Assembly (NCBI RefSeq): GCF_047663525.1
Contig: NC_092612.1
Coordinates: forward strand, 2,451,501 to 2,515,500
DNA length: 64,000 nucleotides
DNA from: Anas platyrhynchos
Lineage: Eukaryota > Chordata > Aves > Anseriformes > Anatidae
Direction of reading: 5' to 3'
Below are positions 24,430 to 35,500 of the stretch, in pieces. The position numbers were made by a program, and so were the translations under genes. The notes beneath the pieces were generated by a model. The model saw nothing but the letters and a program-made list of their open reading frames with translations, was not told the DNA's origin and did not search any database. Positions within the stretch are counted from its first letter, which is position 1, and every line of letters begins with the position of its first letter.

Positions 24430-24784
24430 GTACATGTGATCAGCACAACTGCTTTATAACCACCAAACTCCAACTAATGACTAATGTAAGAGGCTGAGCA
24501 AATTTAACTTCACGGCAAAGAAACTAGACAGGAGAAACCACTGAGGTTTTTCCCACTTTGTCTTGAAGTTAGAAACACTTAAAATGCAGTGAAAAGAGAC
24601 AGTAGTTGCAGGGGGAGCCATACCCATTTTACACATGAAAGCATAGAATGAATAATCTGAAATTTTTAGATAAAACCTCCTGAAATGCTGGAAGCATGTT
24701 TTTCTTAATTTACTTTACTTCAGACAGCTCTTGTGCTCTCTACTTTTCCTTTACATTAAAAGTTACTTTGCTTTTTTCCCCTCA

Positions 24785-24895
<111 letters not shown>

Positions 24896-24923
24896 GCTTT
24901 ATAAAGAAGGCTTTAGATATCCC

Positions 24924-25172
24924 ATGAGTAAATGTACAGAGGTGTTTTACTTCTCAATGGCAAACCGTGCAAGTTTGATGCCTGTTTTCCAAGAACATGA
25001 ATGTGCTGCAAGCATCCGAAGACAGTCAGGATGCCTGCCCTGCTACACAGCCACCAAGAGCTTCAGAACTGTTGCCCTGTGGACTTACCCAAACCTATCA
25101 CTTACCACTGACCCAGCCTCAAACCACCCAGCAGCACTAAATTATTCTACAAGGAATGACACTCTCCCATAA
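24924..25172 (+). pseudogene. Weak candidate: 82-codon frame downstream of the orphan promoter
   Basis: A frame starting MSKCTEVFYFSMANRASLMP opens seven bases after a plausible acceptor (GAAGGCTTTAG) and ends about 80 codons later (RNDTLP). The piece LMPVFQEHEC loosely recalls ATPVFAQC of the EDYM1-like gene downstream, and the start MSK recalls MSY. It has only about four Cys and no strong compositional bias. I cannot exclude chance. It is listed because it is the only candidate exon 2 for the orphan promoter. It may be a decayed EDYM-type copy or no gene at all. Confidence 0.2.
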
Positions 25173-25174
25173 CT

Positions 25175-27060
25175 TAGCCTTCCATTAGGTACTTTGAATT
25201 TTATAGATGTCAACTACAGATGCAGTATGATCCAAAGAAAAGCCAAAACTTGGGCTCAGCACCACAAAAAAGGGCTCATAACTACTTCTGGCATATGGGA
25301 CATGGGCTTTTCCCACAGAAATACCCTTCGTATGCAGCACACCACTGCAAGGGGCTCTCAATCCATTATGGACTGGTATTGAAGCTTCTCATTTCTCCGT
25401 GTGATAGTTCATACATTAACATTTAAGTCACAAGCCATAATTTCACCAGGAAAGGTGAGAACTGGAGAAATACTCATTTTTCCATTGCCAAGTGTTACTA
25501 CTCAGCAACTGAGGCTCTCCATGCTGTTCAGAGTTACACAATTAGAGGTGAAGAACCATCATTATCTGCTACGTTCTGGTGCTACACTGAGGGAAACACA
25601 GGGATGGTACTGCTAGCAAAGGCCTTAGCTAAACTTGGCTAAATTGACACGGCATTATCTGCATGCCCACTGGGCCAGATATTTTTTCCCCTGGAACAGA
25701 GAGTATTGGCTACTGTTTGACACATCAAGATGAAGCACTGGCCTTACTGCCTGCATCCCAGAACAAGGGGCTGCAACTAGAACCAGTTTGGGGTTATGAC
25801 TGGATTTCCCTTCACATTGTACAAACTGGTGTGTTTTACAGTTGTATAAAGTCATTACTAAGCCATTAAAATCAGCTGGTGATACTAAGGAGATACTCTG
25901 GGCTGCAAAAAGGAAAAAAATGGCAAGAATAGTGCATTTTGATAGAACTGTAATCATGGCTCATGGCATGACCTGTATCAGAGCCTATAACAAAGCTGAG
26001 GTATAGTGTGTATATTGATAAATTAAGGCCCTTCCAGGTCCCCCACCTGTGCAGGCCCACATTTACCCATACATAAAACTAGAATAGCACTGACAGAGAC
26101 CATGAAATGGCATCTTCATAACAGGACCTCTTGGAACTCCCCACAACCACTCATTAAAGTTTTACATGAGCAAAGGTCTTCAAGCTGGACTCCACTATAA
26201 TGAACACAGGCATCAATTTAAAGGATGCGTGTCAGGACATCCAAGGCTACTAATTACATTGCATGCAGGAAGCAGCTCCCCTTCTGACGAGCAAGCATGA
26301 TGCACATGGACAGGCATACACATGGGTACAGCAAAGGTCCAGGTGCAAGACAGCAGCTGTTGGGGTGGCCAGGGTAAGCCAAATGGGGGTGATTAGAAAC
26401 ACTCCTCCCTTGACATGGTTAGTTCCACCTGATACTCCTTGTTTCTCACCTGAGGAACCTAATGGGATGTCCCAAACACAATTGCTAATGAGTCTGATCA
26501 AACCACAGGCTACTTGTTGGAACACATCTGCCCATGTGAAGCACTGCCTCCACAAAGAGCTTAAATCCTTGACAAAGTTATTTTTTGGAAGTTTAGCTGT
26601 GCCAGTTTCCAAGCAGATTTAGATTTGTCACAGTATGAGCCCTGGCTGCAGCCCTGTGAGGTTTACACACCCATGAAGGCAACACTGGCTTGCGCACACA
26701 CACCTGCCACTGGCCTTGTTTCCAGCTGGAAAGAGCAACCAGGTGCAAAGCCTCATAAAATCTGGGATTCACTCGGTAGCTTTGAAGGGCATTAGATCAG
26801 ATGTACAAGTAGCTGAGTGCCAGGCTTTGGGTACATTTCTCTCAGCCTGGTTTATCCCTTACTTATCCTATAAAGATTTAAAATTGAAAGAACCCAGCAG
26901 GGTGTGAGGTACATTTCATGCTATTTGGGGATCAGACTATACTAATAATCACATATGAGTAAAATAATTGCAGCCAATGAAAAAGCTGTACATGAACACA
27001 TTTTCTCTTGTATTAAGATTTGATAAACCATTGCTCAGGTTTTCCGGGCAGTCTGAAAGA
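25175..27060. other. Intergenic; no supported gene
   Basis: Several short open frames on both strands (up to about 120 codons near 26250-26620) have no family resemblance and no promoter or splice context. Nothing recognised. Confidence 0.5.
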
Positions 27061-27063
27061 CCA

Positions 27064-27122
27064 TATAAAACCCACACATCTCTGAGCTTTCAATCCAGTT
27101 CTTACTCTCCTCTCTGAGCTCG
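27064..27122 (+). promoter_or_regulatory. TATA box and non-coding exon 1 of the EDYM1-like gene
   Basis: TATAAAA at 27064-27070. Exon 1 runs from about 27095 to 27122 and ends CTGAGCTCG before GTAAGTTG. Upstream are an AP-1-like TGAGTAA at about 26956 and a CCAAT box (GCCAATGA) at about 26974. The intron is about 1.64 kb. Confidence 0.78.
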
Positions 27123-28785
27123 GTAAGTTGTCTATTTCTCTTCCTAGCTAGCTAAATGTCCTTCTGTTGATGCTTTTAACTCATACTTGAATCCTACAGA
27201 AATAATCTGATGAAAAGTAAGTGGATTGTTTCTTTTGAAAAGTTTCTCTTTGCTCATTTATATTTGTTGGCATAGGTATGGGCATTCAAAATTAAGCCCA
27301 GGATTTATAGAACCTAACTCAATTTGATGTGATGTTTCCACTTTGATCTGGCAACTCAGGTATCTTTATCTTTAATCTACTTTAAAAATTCTGAATTATA
27401 AATTTATCCTCCTATATTAGAGACCTTTCTCCTTATTTCAGTAGCTTGAGTAACTTTCTGTGGGCAGCTGACCTCTACCATAGTAATCAGTCTGATGTAG
27501 ATGATTTCTACAATACCACAGACTAACTTTTTTATATAGAAGAACTGAAGAAAAGCTTGGCTATTGTATCTTTTGGAACCTTTTATAGACTTATTTTTCT
27601 GGAGTTTCTGGTGGTTTTGTTCTTCTTGTAAAAGAGCTGGGATTACTCACTTTCAAAACACAGCTAGAAAATGCTGACCCCTAGCCTTTCTTCTGTCTCT
27701 GTAGCTAGCTGTGAGTTGACTCCTTTGTAAACAAGCTGTGTTGATGGGACCTGACCCTTCTGAACTTTGTTCTCAGAGCAGTGCTGCCTATCTGCAAAAG
27801 CAGCTGCCACCAACTTGCAACATCCAGATGCCCAAGTGCCATTTGCTAGTGCTGAGCAAAGCTGATTTGCAGTCAGATTTTAAATTCTAATTAGGAAATC
27901 CAAGGCCTCAGCACTTCTCCATGCTTGGTCACATCTTTGGACAGACACCTCATGCCTTCCAAGTGTGATAGGCAGCTCTGATGTCCCCCGGCTGGGCAGT
28001 GCCTCCTCCAGCAGCCAGCACAGACTCTGCAGCCTCCTGCCCCCAGGTGTCTCTGTGCCAGCAGTGCAGGGAGCACCGCAGGCTGATGCAGGGTACAGCC
28101 CTGAGCAGACCTCCAAGATTCTTGCAGCCCTTACTTCTACTGGAGCAAATTCAGGAGAAAAAGACCAAGAGAGTGCAGCATAGCTGGCGAAGCAACCATA
28201 CAGCTGATCCTGAGATGAAGAGAGTTACATTAGACTTTTTACTTATCGAGGACACTAGTAGCTTGAGCCAGATTTTCAAAAGTTGCTTTGTCCCCTATGA
28301 ACAGTAGGCATCTAAAAATAGAGCTCCTGCCACATTACCCTGTCTAGTACAGAGATAATCTTGTTTTGCAATTCAAATTAGTGTAAAGGCAATACATTTT
28401 ACTTTACCTAATGCTAGCAGAAAGTGATTCTGGTTTCATTTGAAGCATCTGGAAAGCAAATAGCCTTTACCACAAGAGATGAGAACCTCAGCACTAGCCC
28501 TAGGTATGCCATTGCTTCAGCAGCTGAAGAATGCAGGTCACTTTGCAGCTAAGCATCAAACTCCCCTTCTCAGGATAATAGCTACCTACTTCACCTGAGA
28601 TTTGAAGGCATTTAAAAAATTGTTATTTAAATGCAAGGCTGTGTAGTTTCAGCTCCAGAGATGAGGGCTGAGAGCAGCACATTCAAACAGTGGAAAGGCA
28701 GCTCTGATACAAGCAGTGATCTGCAGGGAATTAATTTACCTTTGTTCCCTGCTTTGTTTTTTAGCTTCATCTCCACCCTGGGACA

Positions 28786-29247
28786 ATGTCTTACTGGTAC
28801 CAATACAAGCAGCAGTGCTTCGTCCCCAGTGGATTGAAGTGTGCCACCCCCGTGTTCGCACAGTGCCCCAGCCCTCCTGTGGTGAAATCCATGCCATGCA
28901 CATCATGCGCCTCCCTGGACGCTAAGCTGTGCGCCGCGAGGAAGATGATGCAGAGCAGCCCCAAGTGCTCCATGCCATGCACATCAAGCTGTGTCGAGAA
29001 GCACATTGTGCAAGGCCACTCTTCCTCCTCTTCCTGTAGCACCAGGTCTCCTGAGCCATGCAGCGTGGTGTTCCCCCAGCCCCATGTGCAGAGCGGGCAG
29101 CATCTCTTTGTGCCTCAGTGCAGACAGCTGGGCATTACAGAATGCCCCCAGATAGGCAATCCCATTCACATGGGCCAGCAGAGCTCATATCCTTGCTCCT
29201 CGTACCAGTGGTCTGACAGTTACCACTACCAGTGTGGGCAAAGTTAA
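28786..29247 (+). CDS. EDYM1: EDYM1-like Cys-rich epidermal differentiation protein, 153 aa
   Basis: Begins MSYWYQYKQQCFVPSGLKC. Blocks include SMPCTSCASLD and its partial repeat CSMPCTSSCVEKH, a Ser-rich stretch, and a Gln/Ser/Tyr end (SYQWSDSYHYQCGQS). Cys is spread through the chain (about 20) and there is no Gly loop. Exon 2 starts at 28765 after GTTTTTTAG, with ATG 21 nt in. AATAAA lies at 29589-29594. Single coding exon, TATA promoter and location place it in the EDC. The name EDYM1 (Tyr motif at the N-terminus) is from memory of chicken EDC genes and should be confirmed. It sits between the EDMTF/beta block and the loricrin block. Probably a cross-linked cornified-envelope component (inference). 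Confidence 0.78.
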   Translation: MSYWYQYKQQCFVPSGLKCATPVFAQCPSPPVVKSMPCTSCASLDAKLCAARKMMQSSPKCSMPCTSSCVEKHIVQGHSSSSSCSTRSPEPCSVVFPQPHVQSGQHLFVPQCRQLGITECPQIGNPIHMGQQSSYPCSSYQWSDSYHYQCGQS

Positions 29248-29588
29248 GCTCCAGAGAGACACCCACAGAACAACCAGGTGATGGAGAGCAAGATGCACAT
29301 CTGAAGCTGAGTTTACAGGCACAGCTTCCAAAGGTGCAACTCACATCTCTTGCTGCAGTCACTGGGGTTGTGGGCAGCCTGAAAACCTAACGGCCAGCCC
29401 TTTCCACAGTATCCTCTGCATTAGATTTAAAGGTCTCATAGCTTCATATCTACAGCTGGCTCAGCTCTTGACTGTATTAAGACTGCTTTTCTATGACTGC
29501 TGGTGTAAAGGATATGTGAGTTTTACTACAGGCATAACCACTCACATGAATGACATTGCATCAAAGTGGCATCAGCTTGCCCAGAGTC

Positions 29589-29594
29589 AATAAA
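29589..29594 (+). terminator. Poly(A) signal AATAAA of the EDYM1-like gene
   Basis: AATAAA about 340 bp after the stop codon. Confidence 0.6.
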
Positions 29595-30139
29595 AACTAG
29601 GTCCTTCTGTGCTAATATTGCTAAATACATATTTTTCTGCTTTCAACTTCATTCCAGAGGAGGAATTGTAAAAGAAACTGGTTTTAAGTGTTGTGCTTTT
29701 TTCTACATGCAACTAGCAAAAATAAACAAGTGAAATGGTGAAAAACAATGCAACTTTCAAGTAAAGGGGACCTCCTGTGTGAAGCACCTCAATCCTGAAA
29801 CACCTGCTACCTGAAGATCCACCTCCAGTGTACCTCCCAGAATAATAGAAGTTCTTGCTTTGCAGTCCACATTACTTTATTCTTTATGGTATATATGCAC
29901 CATTTCTCACATAATAAAGCCTCTACTGCATCAAACCAGCTATTTTTATTTTTTTTTTCTAACCCTCCACCCCTAATTCAGCTGCCTTCAATGTGACCCC
30001 CAGTTGTAAAGCAGCCATGGAGAGATGAGCACTGCTTCCACCTACACAGGTAACAAACAATCAGCTACCCACAGCACATCTCAAAACAGCTTACAGAAAA
30101 AGCTGAGACAGCTGTATGACAACTAACACATTAAATCTA

Positions 30140-30235
30140 TAAACTAGCAGCAAATGCTGGAATTAAATCCAGGAGTCATGTGTCAGAGCAGTGCTCTAAC
30201 ACCTAGACCACACTGTTCTATGCAGCATGCCATTA
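30140..30235 (-). mobile_element. MIR-like tRNA-derived SINE fossil
   Basis: On - it reads GTGTGGTCTAGGTGTTAGAG, CACTGCTCTGACACATGACT, then CCTGGATTTAATTCCAGC. This is a tRNA-like A box/B box pair followed by the CCTGGxTTxAxTTCCAGC element typical of old amniote MIR-family SINEs. The tail is not clearly preserved. Boundaries approximate. Confidence 0.5.
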
Positions 30236-32478
30236 AGCTATTTGCAAATTGAGGTGGTGTGACCCCACAAACCAATAAATCTCAATTAAATTTACCCCCA
30301 ATCATTCCTTCTGCATTTGTAAACTAAACTCCAGAAATTCTTCTTCCATCACGTGCTTAGGGCTTGATTCAGGGAAGACACAGGAGCCACAGAGGCACGC
30401 ACATGTCCCAGCACAGCACAGCAGCCAAGAGCTCAGCAAAAAACACTTGGGCTATCAAGAAACCAGGGCAACTACCACCCAGCCCTGCAGAGAAATGCAT
30501 TGGTACAACAGCAAGCTACAGCAGAAATTTAGATTTGCAATGATTTTTCTGCCAGCCAAAATTGAGATTTTTCAAATGACATGTCACTTGTGACAAAGTT
30601 AGGTAGGCTACAGGACTCCAAATTCAGTTTGAGTTGCATAGCAGGAAGCATCTTTAAAAAGAAGAAAAGGTTTGGAGTTTAAAAAGAGCAGAGTGACCAT
30701 CTTGGAGCTGAAAAGTCAGAGGCAGCTCTGAAGTGGCATGACTTCCCTGGAGTCAGCAGAGGCTAGGATGACTTATGCCTTCTCCAAATCTGCCTACTAG
30801 GAGAGAAATAATAAAGCTGTGCTCTCCACCAAGCAGCCAAAGGGCATGCCTCTAATGTGGTTGCATTCAAAGGCAGGCGAAGCTGCTATGCGATACCTAG
30901 TGAGGGGAGAGCCCTCCCAGTCCCTCTCCTGGCTGTTACCCCATGGCCCACAAATGTGGCACATCAGCAGCTTGAGGTTGCTGCAGTCACATGAACAAAG
31001 GAGCCTTTCTGCATTCCCCTACCACAGCATGGAGAATCTTCCTTTGTGGCTTTTCACCCACACCTTCAGGCTACACCCAAGCTCTAAGAAGTTCTAGATA
31101 GTCAGAGGTTTCAGGGCAATGTACTCATCTCGTGAATTTCTTTTTTTTTTTTTTTTTAAGAGCTTGCTGGCCTCAGTTCCACTCTCTACGTCACTCTCCT
31201 GCAAACTCAAACATTTCTCATTTACCCAGCTCTGCCAAGCTCCACCACTTCTGGAGGTTGGTATTGCAATGGAAGTGCATGCAATTTGTATTTTAATGCT
31301 TCTGTGCAATGCAGCTGTCTGCTCTTTCAACAAGCTGGGCGGCACCTGTCATTTTTTTTTATTATTCCTTATTTAAAAGGGGGAGAAATTAGGAAGCCAT
31401 TAAAGCGTCTCTGCCATTCAGGAACCTCTGTCACAATTTTCAGAACTTTCTAAAAGCAGACTGATACATCAAGCTGCTTAAGTCCAAAATGCCTCACAGC
31501 CAAGCTGGCAATGCCGAGGGTCACAAGACGCATTAGGTCAGAGCCATGCAGCAAGCATCACAGCCTGCCAGCAGGGCTGCCCTGCCCCAGGCACAGGGCA
31601 AGGAGCTCAGCCTGGTCCACACCAGCCACCCAGCCCTACCCTCAGATGCTCATGGGCTGAAAGCAAACAGCAACTCCACCAACTAATATAAAGGTTACTC
31701 TTGACAATTACAACCTAGGTCCTCTATAACTAAAGATTTTAGAATCAAAAGAATCTGTTGAAATGAAAGAGCTTTCAGAGTATCAGCTCTGCTAATACAC
31801 AGAGCTTTAACTCAGCCTCACATCTCTGGGACTTCTCAGAGGAAGCAGCAAGTTCCCAACAGGAGTCAGCAGGACCTCAATTATTTGCAATCAAAAGCTG
31901 ACTCCACCAGGGTGAGTTTGCTCCTCCTGATTGGCTTTGGTATGCCACACCTGCACTTCAAAACTGAGCAGGAAGAGCAAGAAAAGGGTTGCAAAGGGAG
32001 GGCAAGAAATGTGGTTTCGGTATTTCAGTGCAGCTGCCCCGAGCAGCAGTTTATCAGGGTGCATGGACTCGCTCCAAAATCCTCTCTGCTGGGGATAGGG
32101 GGAGGCAGCATAAGGATGGAGGTGAATCTGTGGAGCAGGAGGGGGAGCCCTTTGCGGCCTCAAAGGGTCCAAAAAGCAAGCAGCAGCCTCAGTCCACCCG
32201 TCCCCCCAAGCATAAACACCAGAGGATGAGACACCACAGATGCAGCCAGCAGGGGAGGCAGATGGGCTGCCCTTGCTGGGGGAAGGTTTAGGCACAGCAT
32301 CAGGCATTGCGTTCTTTCTGGGCCCAAATTTTGTTGCATCAGACACTGCAAAAATCCAGTAACAAATCCTAACATGCTTTTTGCTCTTAAAGTACTTGAA
32401 CAACAAAAAATAGTCAGAGAATCAGAGTATTCCAGGAGCTGAATAAACTAAGCTTGATGTGATGCACATGCTTTTTAA

Positions 32479-32509
32479 AAAATAAAATAAAATAATTTTA
32501 TTTTATTTT
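32479..32509. repeat. AT-rich perfect inverted repeat
   Basis: Three AAAAT units (32479-32493) face three ATTTT units (32495-32509) across a single base, forming a 15-bp perfect stem. Further ATTTT units follow. Probably microsatellite expansion in two orientations. Confidence 0.8.
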
Positions 32510-35500
32510 ATTTTATTATTTTTTTTAGTGGGGCTCCTGTGCTTTCAAAGATAACCAATGGGTTTGGTAGTCTGGGGAGAAATTATAAAAGCTTGGTGAG
32601 AACCACTTTGAGAGAGGCCTCATCATGTGCCAATGCAATGCTTCTAGGCCTCTGATCACTCCCATGGGAGTGGGAGCTCTGTGGGGTTGCAGAGGCCCCG
32701 CTTCTTGCAAAAAGTATTTTCGCATCTTGGCAGCAAAGAGCATGAGCTGGCCCAGATGTACATGAAGAAATTACAGCTGGGAAGCAACGCAAACCAAGTT
32801 TTATAGCTTTGGCTGTGGCTTCGGCATGGCAGCTAGGAGTTTCCTTGTGGAAGGCTGTTGGGCTATTAGCAATTATTTTTAACAACCACGTTAATTTATT
32901 TCAGTGCTAACTCGCTGTCCTAGAGCCCCATCCTGTGGCCGTGAGGGTGCTGAGCCACAGGGACCTGCTCCCTCCTTGGTCCCCACCCCTCGCTGCAACT
33001 GCTTGTTGCCACCAGTGGATGTGTGAGCAGAGCCTGGCAGTTGATGGGGTGGGTGGGCTGCTTGCATGGCACCTACAGGAGCCCTGGTACTCCCCAGGGA
33101 CCTCTGAAGGGCCCAGACCCTGCTGGTTCTTAGTAAAAGAGGCAAAACTTCACCCACAGCCTTGCCAGTTTCCCTTCTCCATTTTGAAGAGGGAGCTGAG
33201 CTGTTGCGTAAGGCAGGTTTGGCAGAGAACACAGTGGGTGTGGGAGGGTGAAGCAGTGCAGGGATGTGTGCCCTGCTGATGAAATTGCAAGTTGCTGCAC
33301 TGATGACAAATTATTGTCTGTAAAGTCAGCGATAAAGTGATGCAACGTTTGCAGCAGTGGTGTAGAAAAGCAGGAATATGATGCTAGAGACTGCTACTTG
33401 GTGGTGCTGGCCTGCCCATGACTAAGTGATGCAGTGGAGAAATGGGTCAGCCCTAAAAGGAAAGAGGTGGTAAACCTCTTTGATCAGATGATGGCAAGAA
33501 ATATGCAGGGTTTCAGCTGTGAAGGCCAAATGTCACATCTCCCATGGATGTGGAAGTCACATCTTGTGAGATCCCTGATCCAGATGTGCCAATTGATTTC
33601 CTCTTCCGAGGGACTTGGTATTGGACTTGAAGTTCTGGGAATTTGTATGGAGTTGTTCATACCAGAAGTTTTTGTCTGCCTTTCTTACCACAGCCCTACT
33701 CTTATCCTATGGAGATGTTACTGGCAGCTTGGGGCTTTGAAAGGAGAAAATCCAGTTCCAGTGCTGCACCCAGTTGTGCAGCAAGTTGTTTCATCACTGT
33801 AGGAAAAAATTAGGTTTACTGCAGTCTGAAAAGACAGCATTTCTCCCTCTGCCCCAAACTTCCCTTAGCTTTCTAGGGGGGATGCAGGTAGGAGAAGACT
33901 GAGAGGAGGGGGGGCTGGCTGCATACATTGCCGTACAGCTGCACAGGGGGTCATTTCCTACCCCAAAGCAGGAGATAAAGGGAGACCTTCTGCAAGTTTC
34001 CCTACCCCATGTAGAACATCTTTCAGTTCTGTCCTATAAAACAGGCTATGGTTTTGCTGTCCTCTACTGCCATCCTCACACAGTAACTAAGAATTGCCTG
34101 TGGGTGAATGAGAAATGCTCCATATTTTATTATTTTGGAGCCATTATGCTCCTCCCTGTTCTGAACTTGTCAACTTTAAATTGGTGTCAGTTCTGAATTC
34201 ACCCAAATGAGGGCACAGCAGCCATCCATGGTCAATAAATGCCCAAGTGGTTCCTTGAGCTGAGATCCTTGGAGAAGGTCCCCTGTTGGTTGCATTCCTC
34301 ATTCCAACTGTCCTCACTTTATCAGACCAGTCTACAATCTCTTGTGAAGCCTGTGGGAGTTCCCAGGCAAATAAGCTAACTGTCGGATATGACCATGGAT
34401 GATAATGAATGGAGCAATTAAGACTTTCCTTTTGATGACTGTAATTTTAATGGGCTGGCGCAAACCAGCTGAATAGTATGGGAAGGAAGCTGCATCTGTG
34501 TCATAGGTAAAAACTGGGCAGATGACCAACTTAACAGCTGGGTGGGTCATAAAAATAGGAAGCTATGCAGTTGGACTTGTCAGGTGATGAGCAGCTCCGA
34601 CTGCCTTTCCAAGGAGTTGGTCCTGCTTACAGTCATCATCGCCACAGGTCCCTACTGGACACCGAAATGAGGTTGGCCGTGACGCACTTGGAGTGCTGCT
34701 GATGCCTGGGTGACAAATGACATGTTCTTCATGCAGGCTCTCCTGGCATCTCAGAAATGCTCCTACTCCCCGTTGGAGAGGAGAGAATGAGAAAAATGCC
34801 TGCTGCCAGAGGTTCAGCTGAGCCTTTCCAGGAGCAGCCATCGCCCTGAGACCACCAGAGCATTCTCTGAGCCAGCTCTGTGGGGTTCTGTGTGTGGGGG
34901 ACAAAAGGCTTGGGAAAAAGTAGGATAAAGTGAAGATTTGCTTTGGTTTTTAGTGTTGTGGATAGTGAAGCAACACAGAAATACACGGGTTTCTTGCTCC
35001 ATTTACTGGGTGCTGTTCTCCTTCAGAAGATCTTGAAAGGTTGAGTTACTAACACAAGAATTGCCTGCTTGGGTTTACTGGAAAACACCAGAATTACCTC
35101 CTATAAGGAGAGTCTGCTGTGTAAATGAGCTGCCAATGCATCAAGTCTCTTCTTGCACTGCTATAACCCAGGTACAGCTTCATTAAAGCTTTGAAGTATG
35201 TTAAAATATTGCTTGAGGTCAGTGCCAGCAGGTTGGGCAGCGGGCAGGTGCTGGACACTTGCCACAAATGTCCTGTCACATGCCACGTTTCCAAAAACAT
35301 GGATGCCTCTGAGCCACAGTCCCAAGCTGGACAAGTTAGTCACCTCCAGTGAGAATGACCTGTAATTGCCTGACAAGCCACATTTTCCCTTATCAGTGGG
35401 GCAGGAAGTCTAGCATGACAGGTGACGTCTCTGCATTTGGCCACCCCACGGGGCTCCAGGGTAGGTGCGGGCTGGTGGTCCCATCCGTATCTCATTTCCC

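Noticed and set aside
30140-30235. Functional tRNA gene on the - strand
   Set aside because: The A and B box-like parts are present, but no full cloverleaf or acceptor stem can be drawn. A SINE remnant fits better.
31891-32406. Open frames of 100-170 codons on both strands near 32 kb (also around 34.6, 37.4 and 54.7 kb)
   Set aside because: Typical chance frames in moderately GC-rich DNA. No recognisable domain, biased composition or promoter context.
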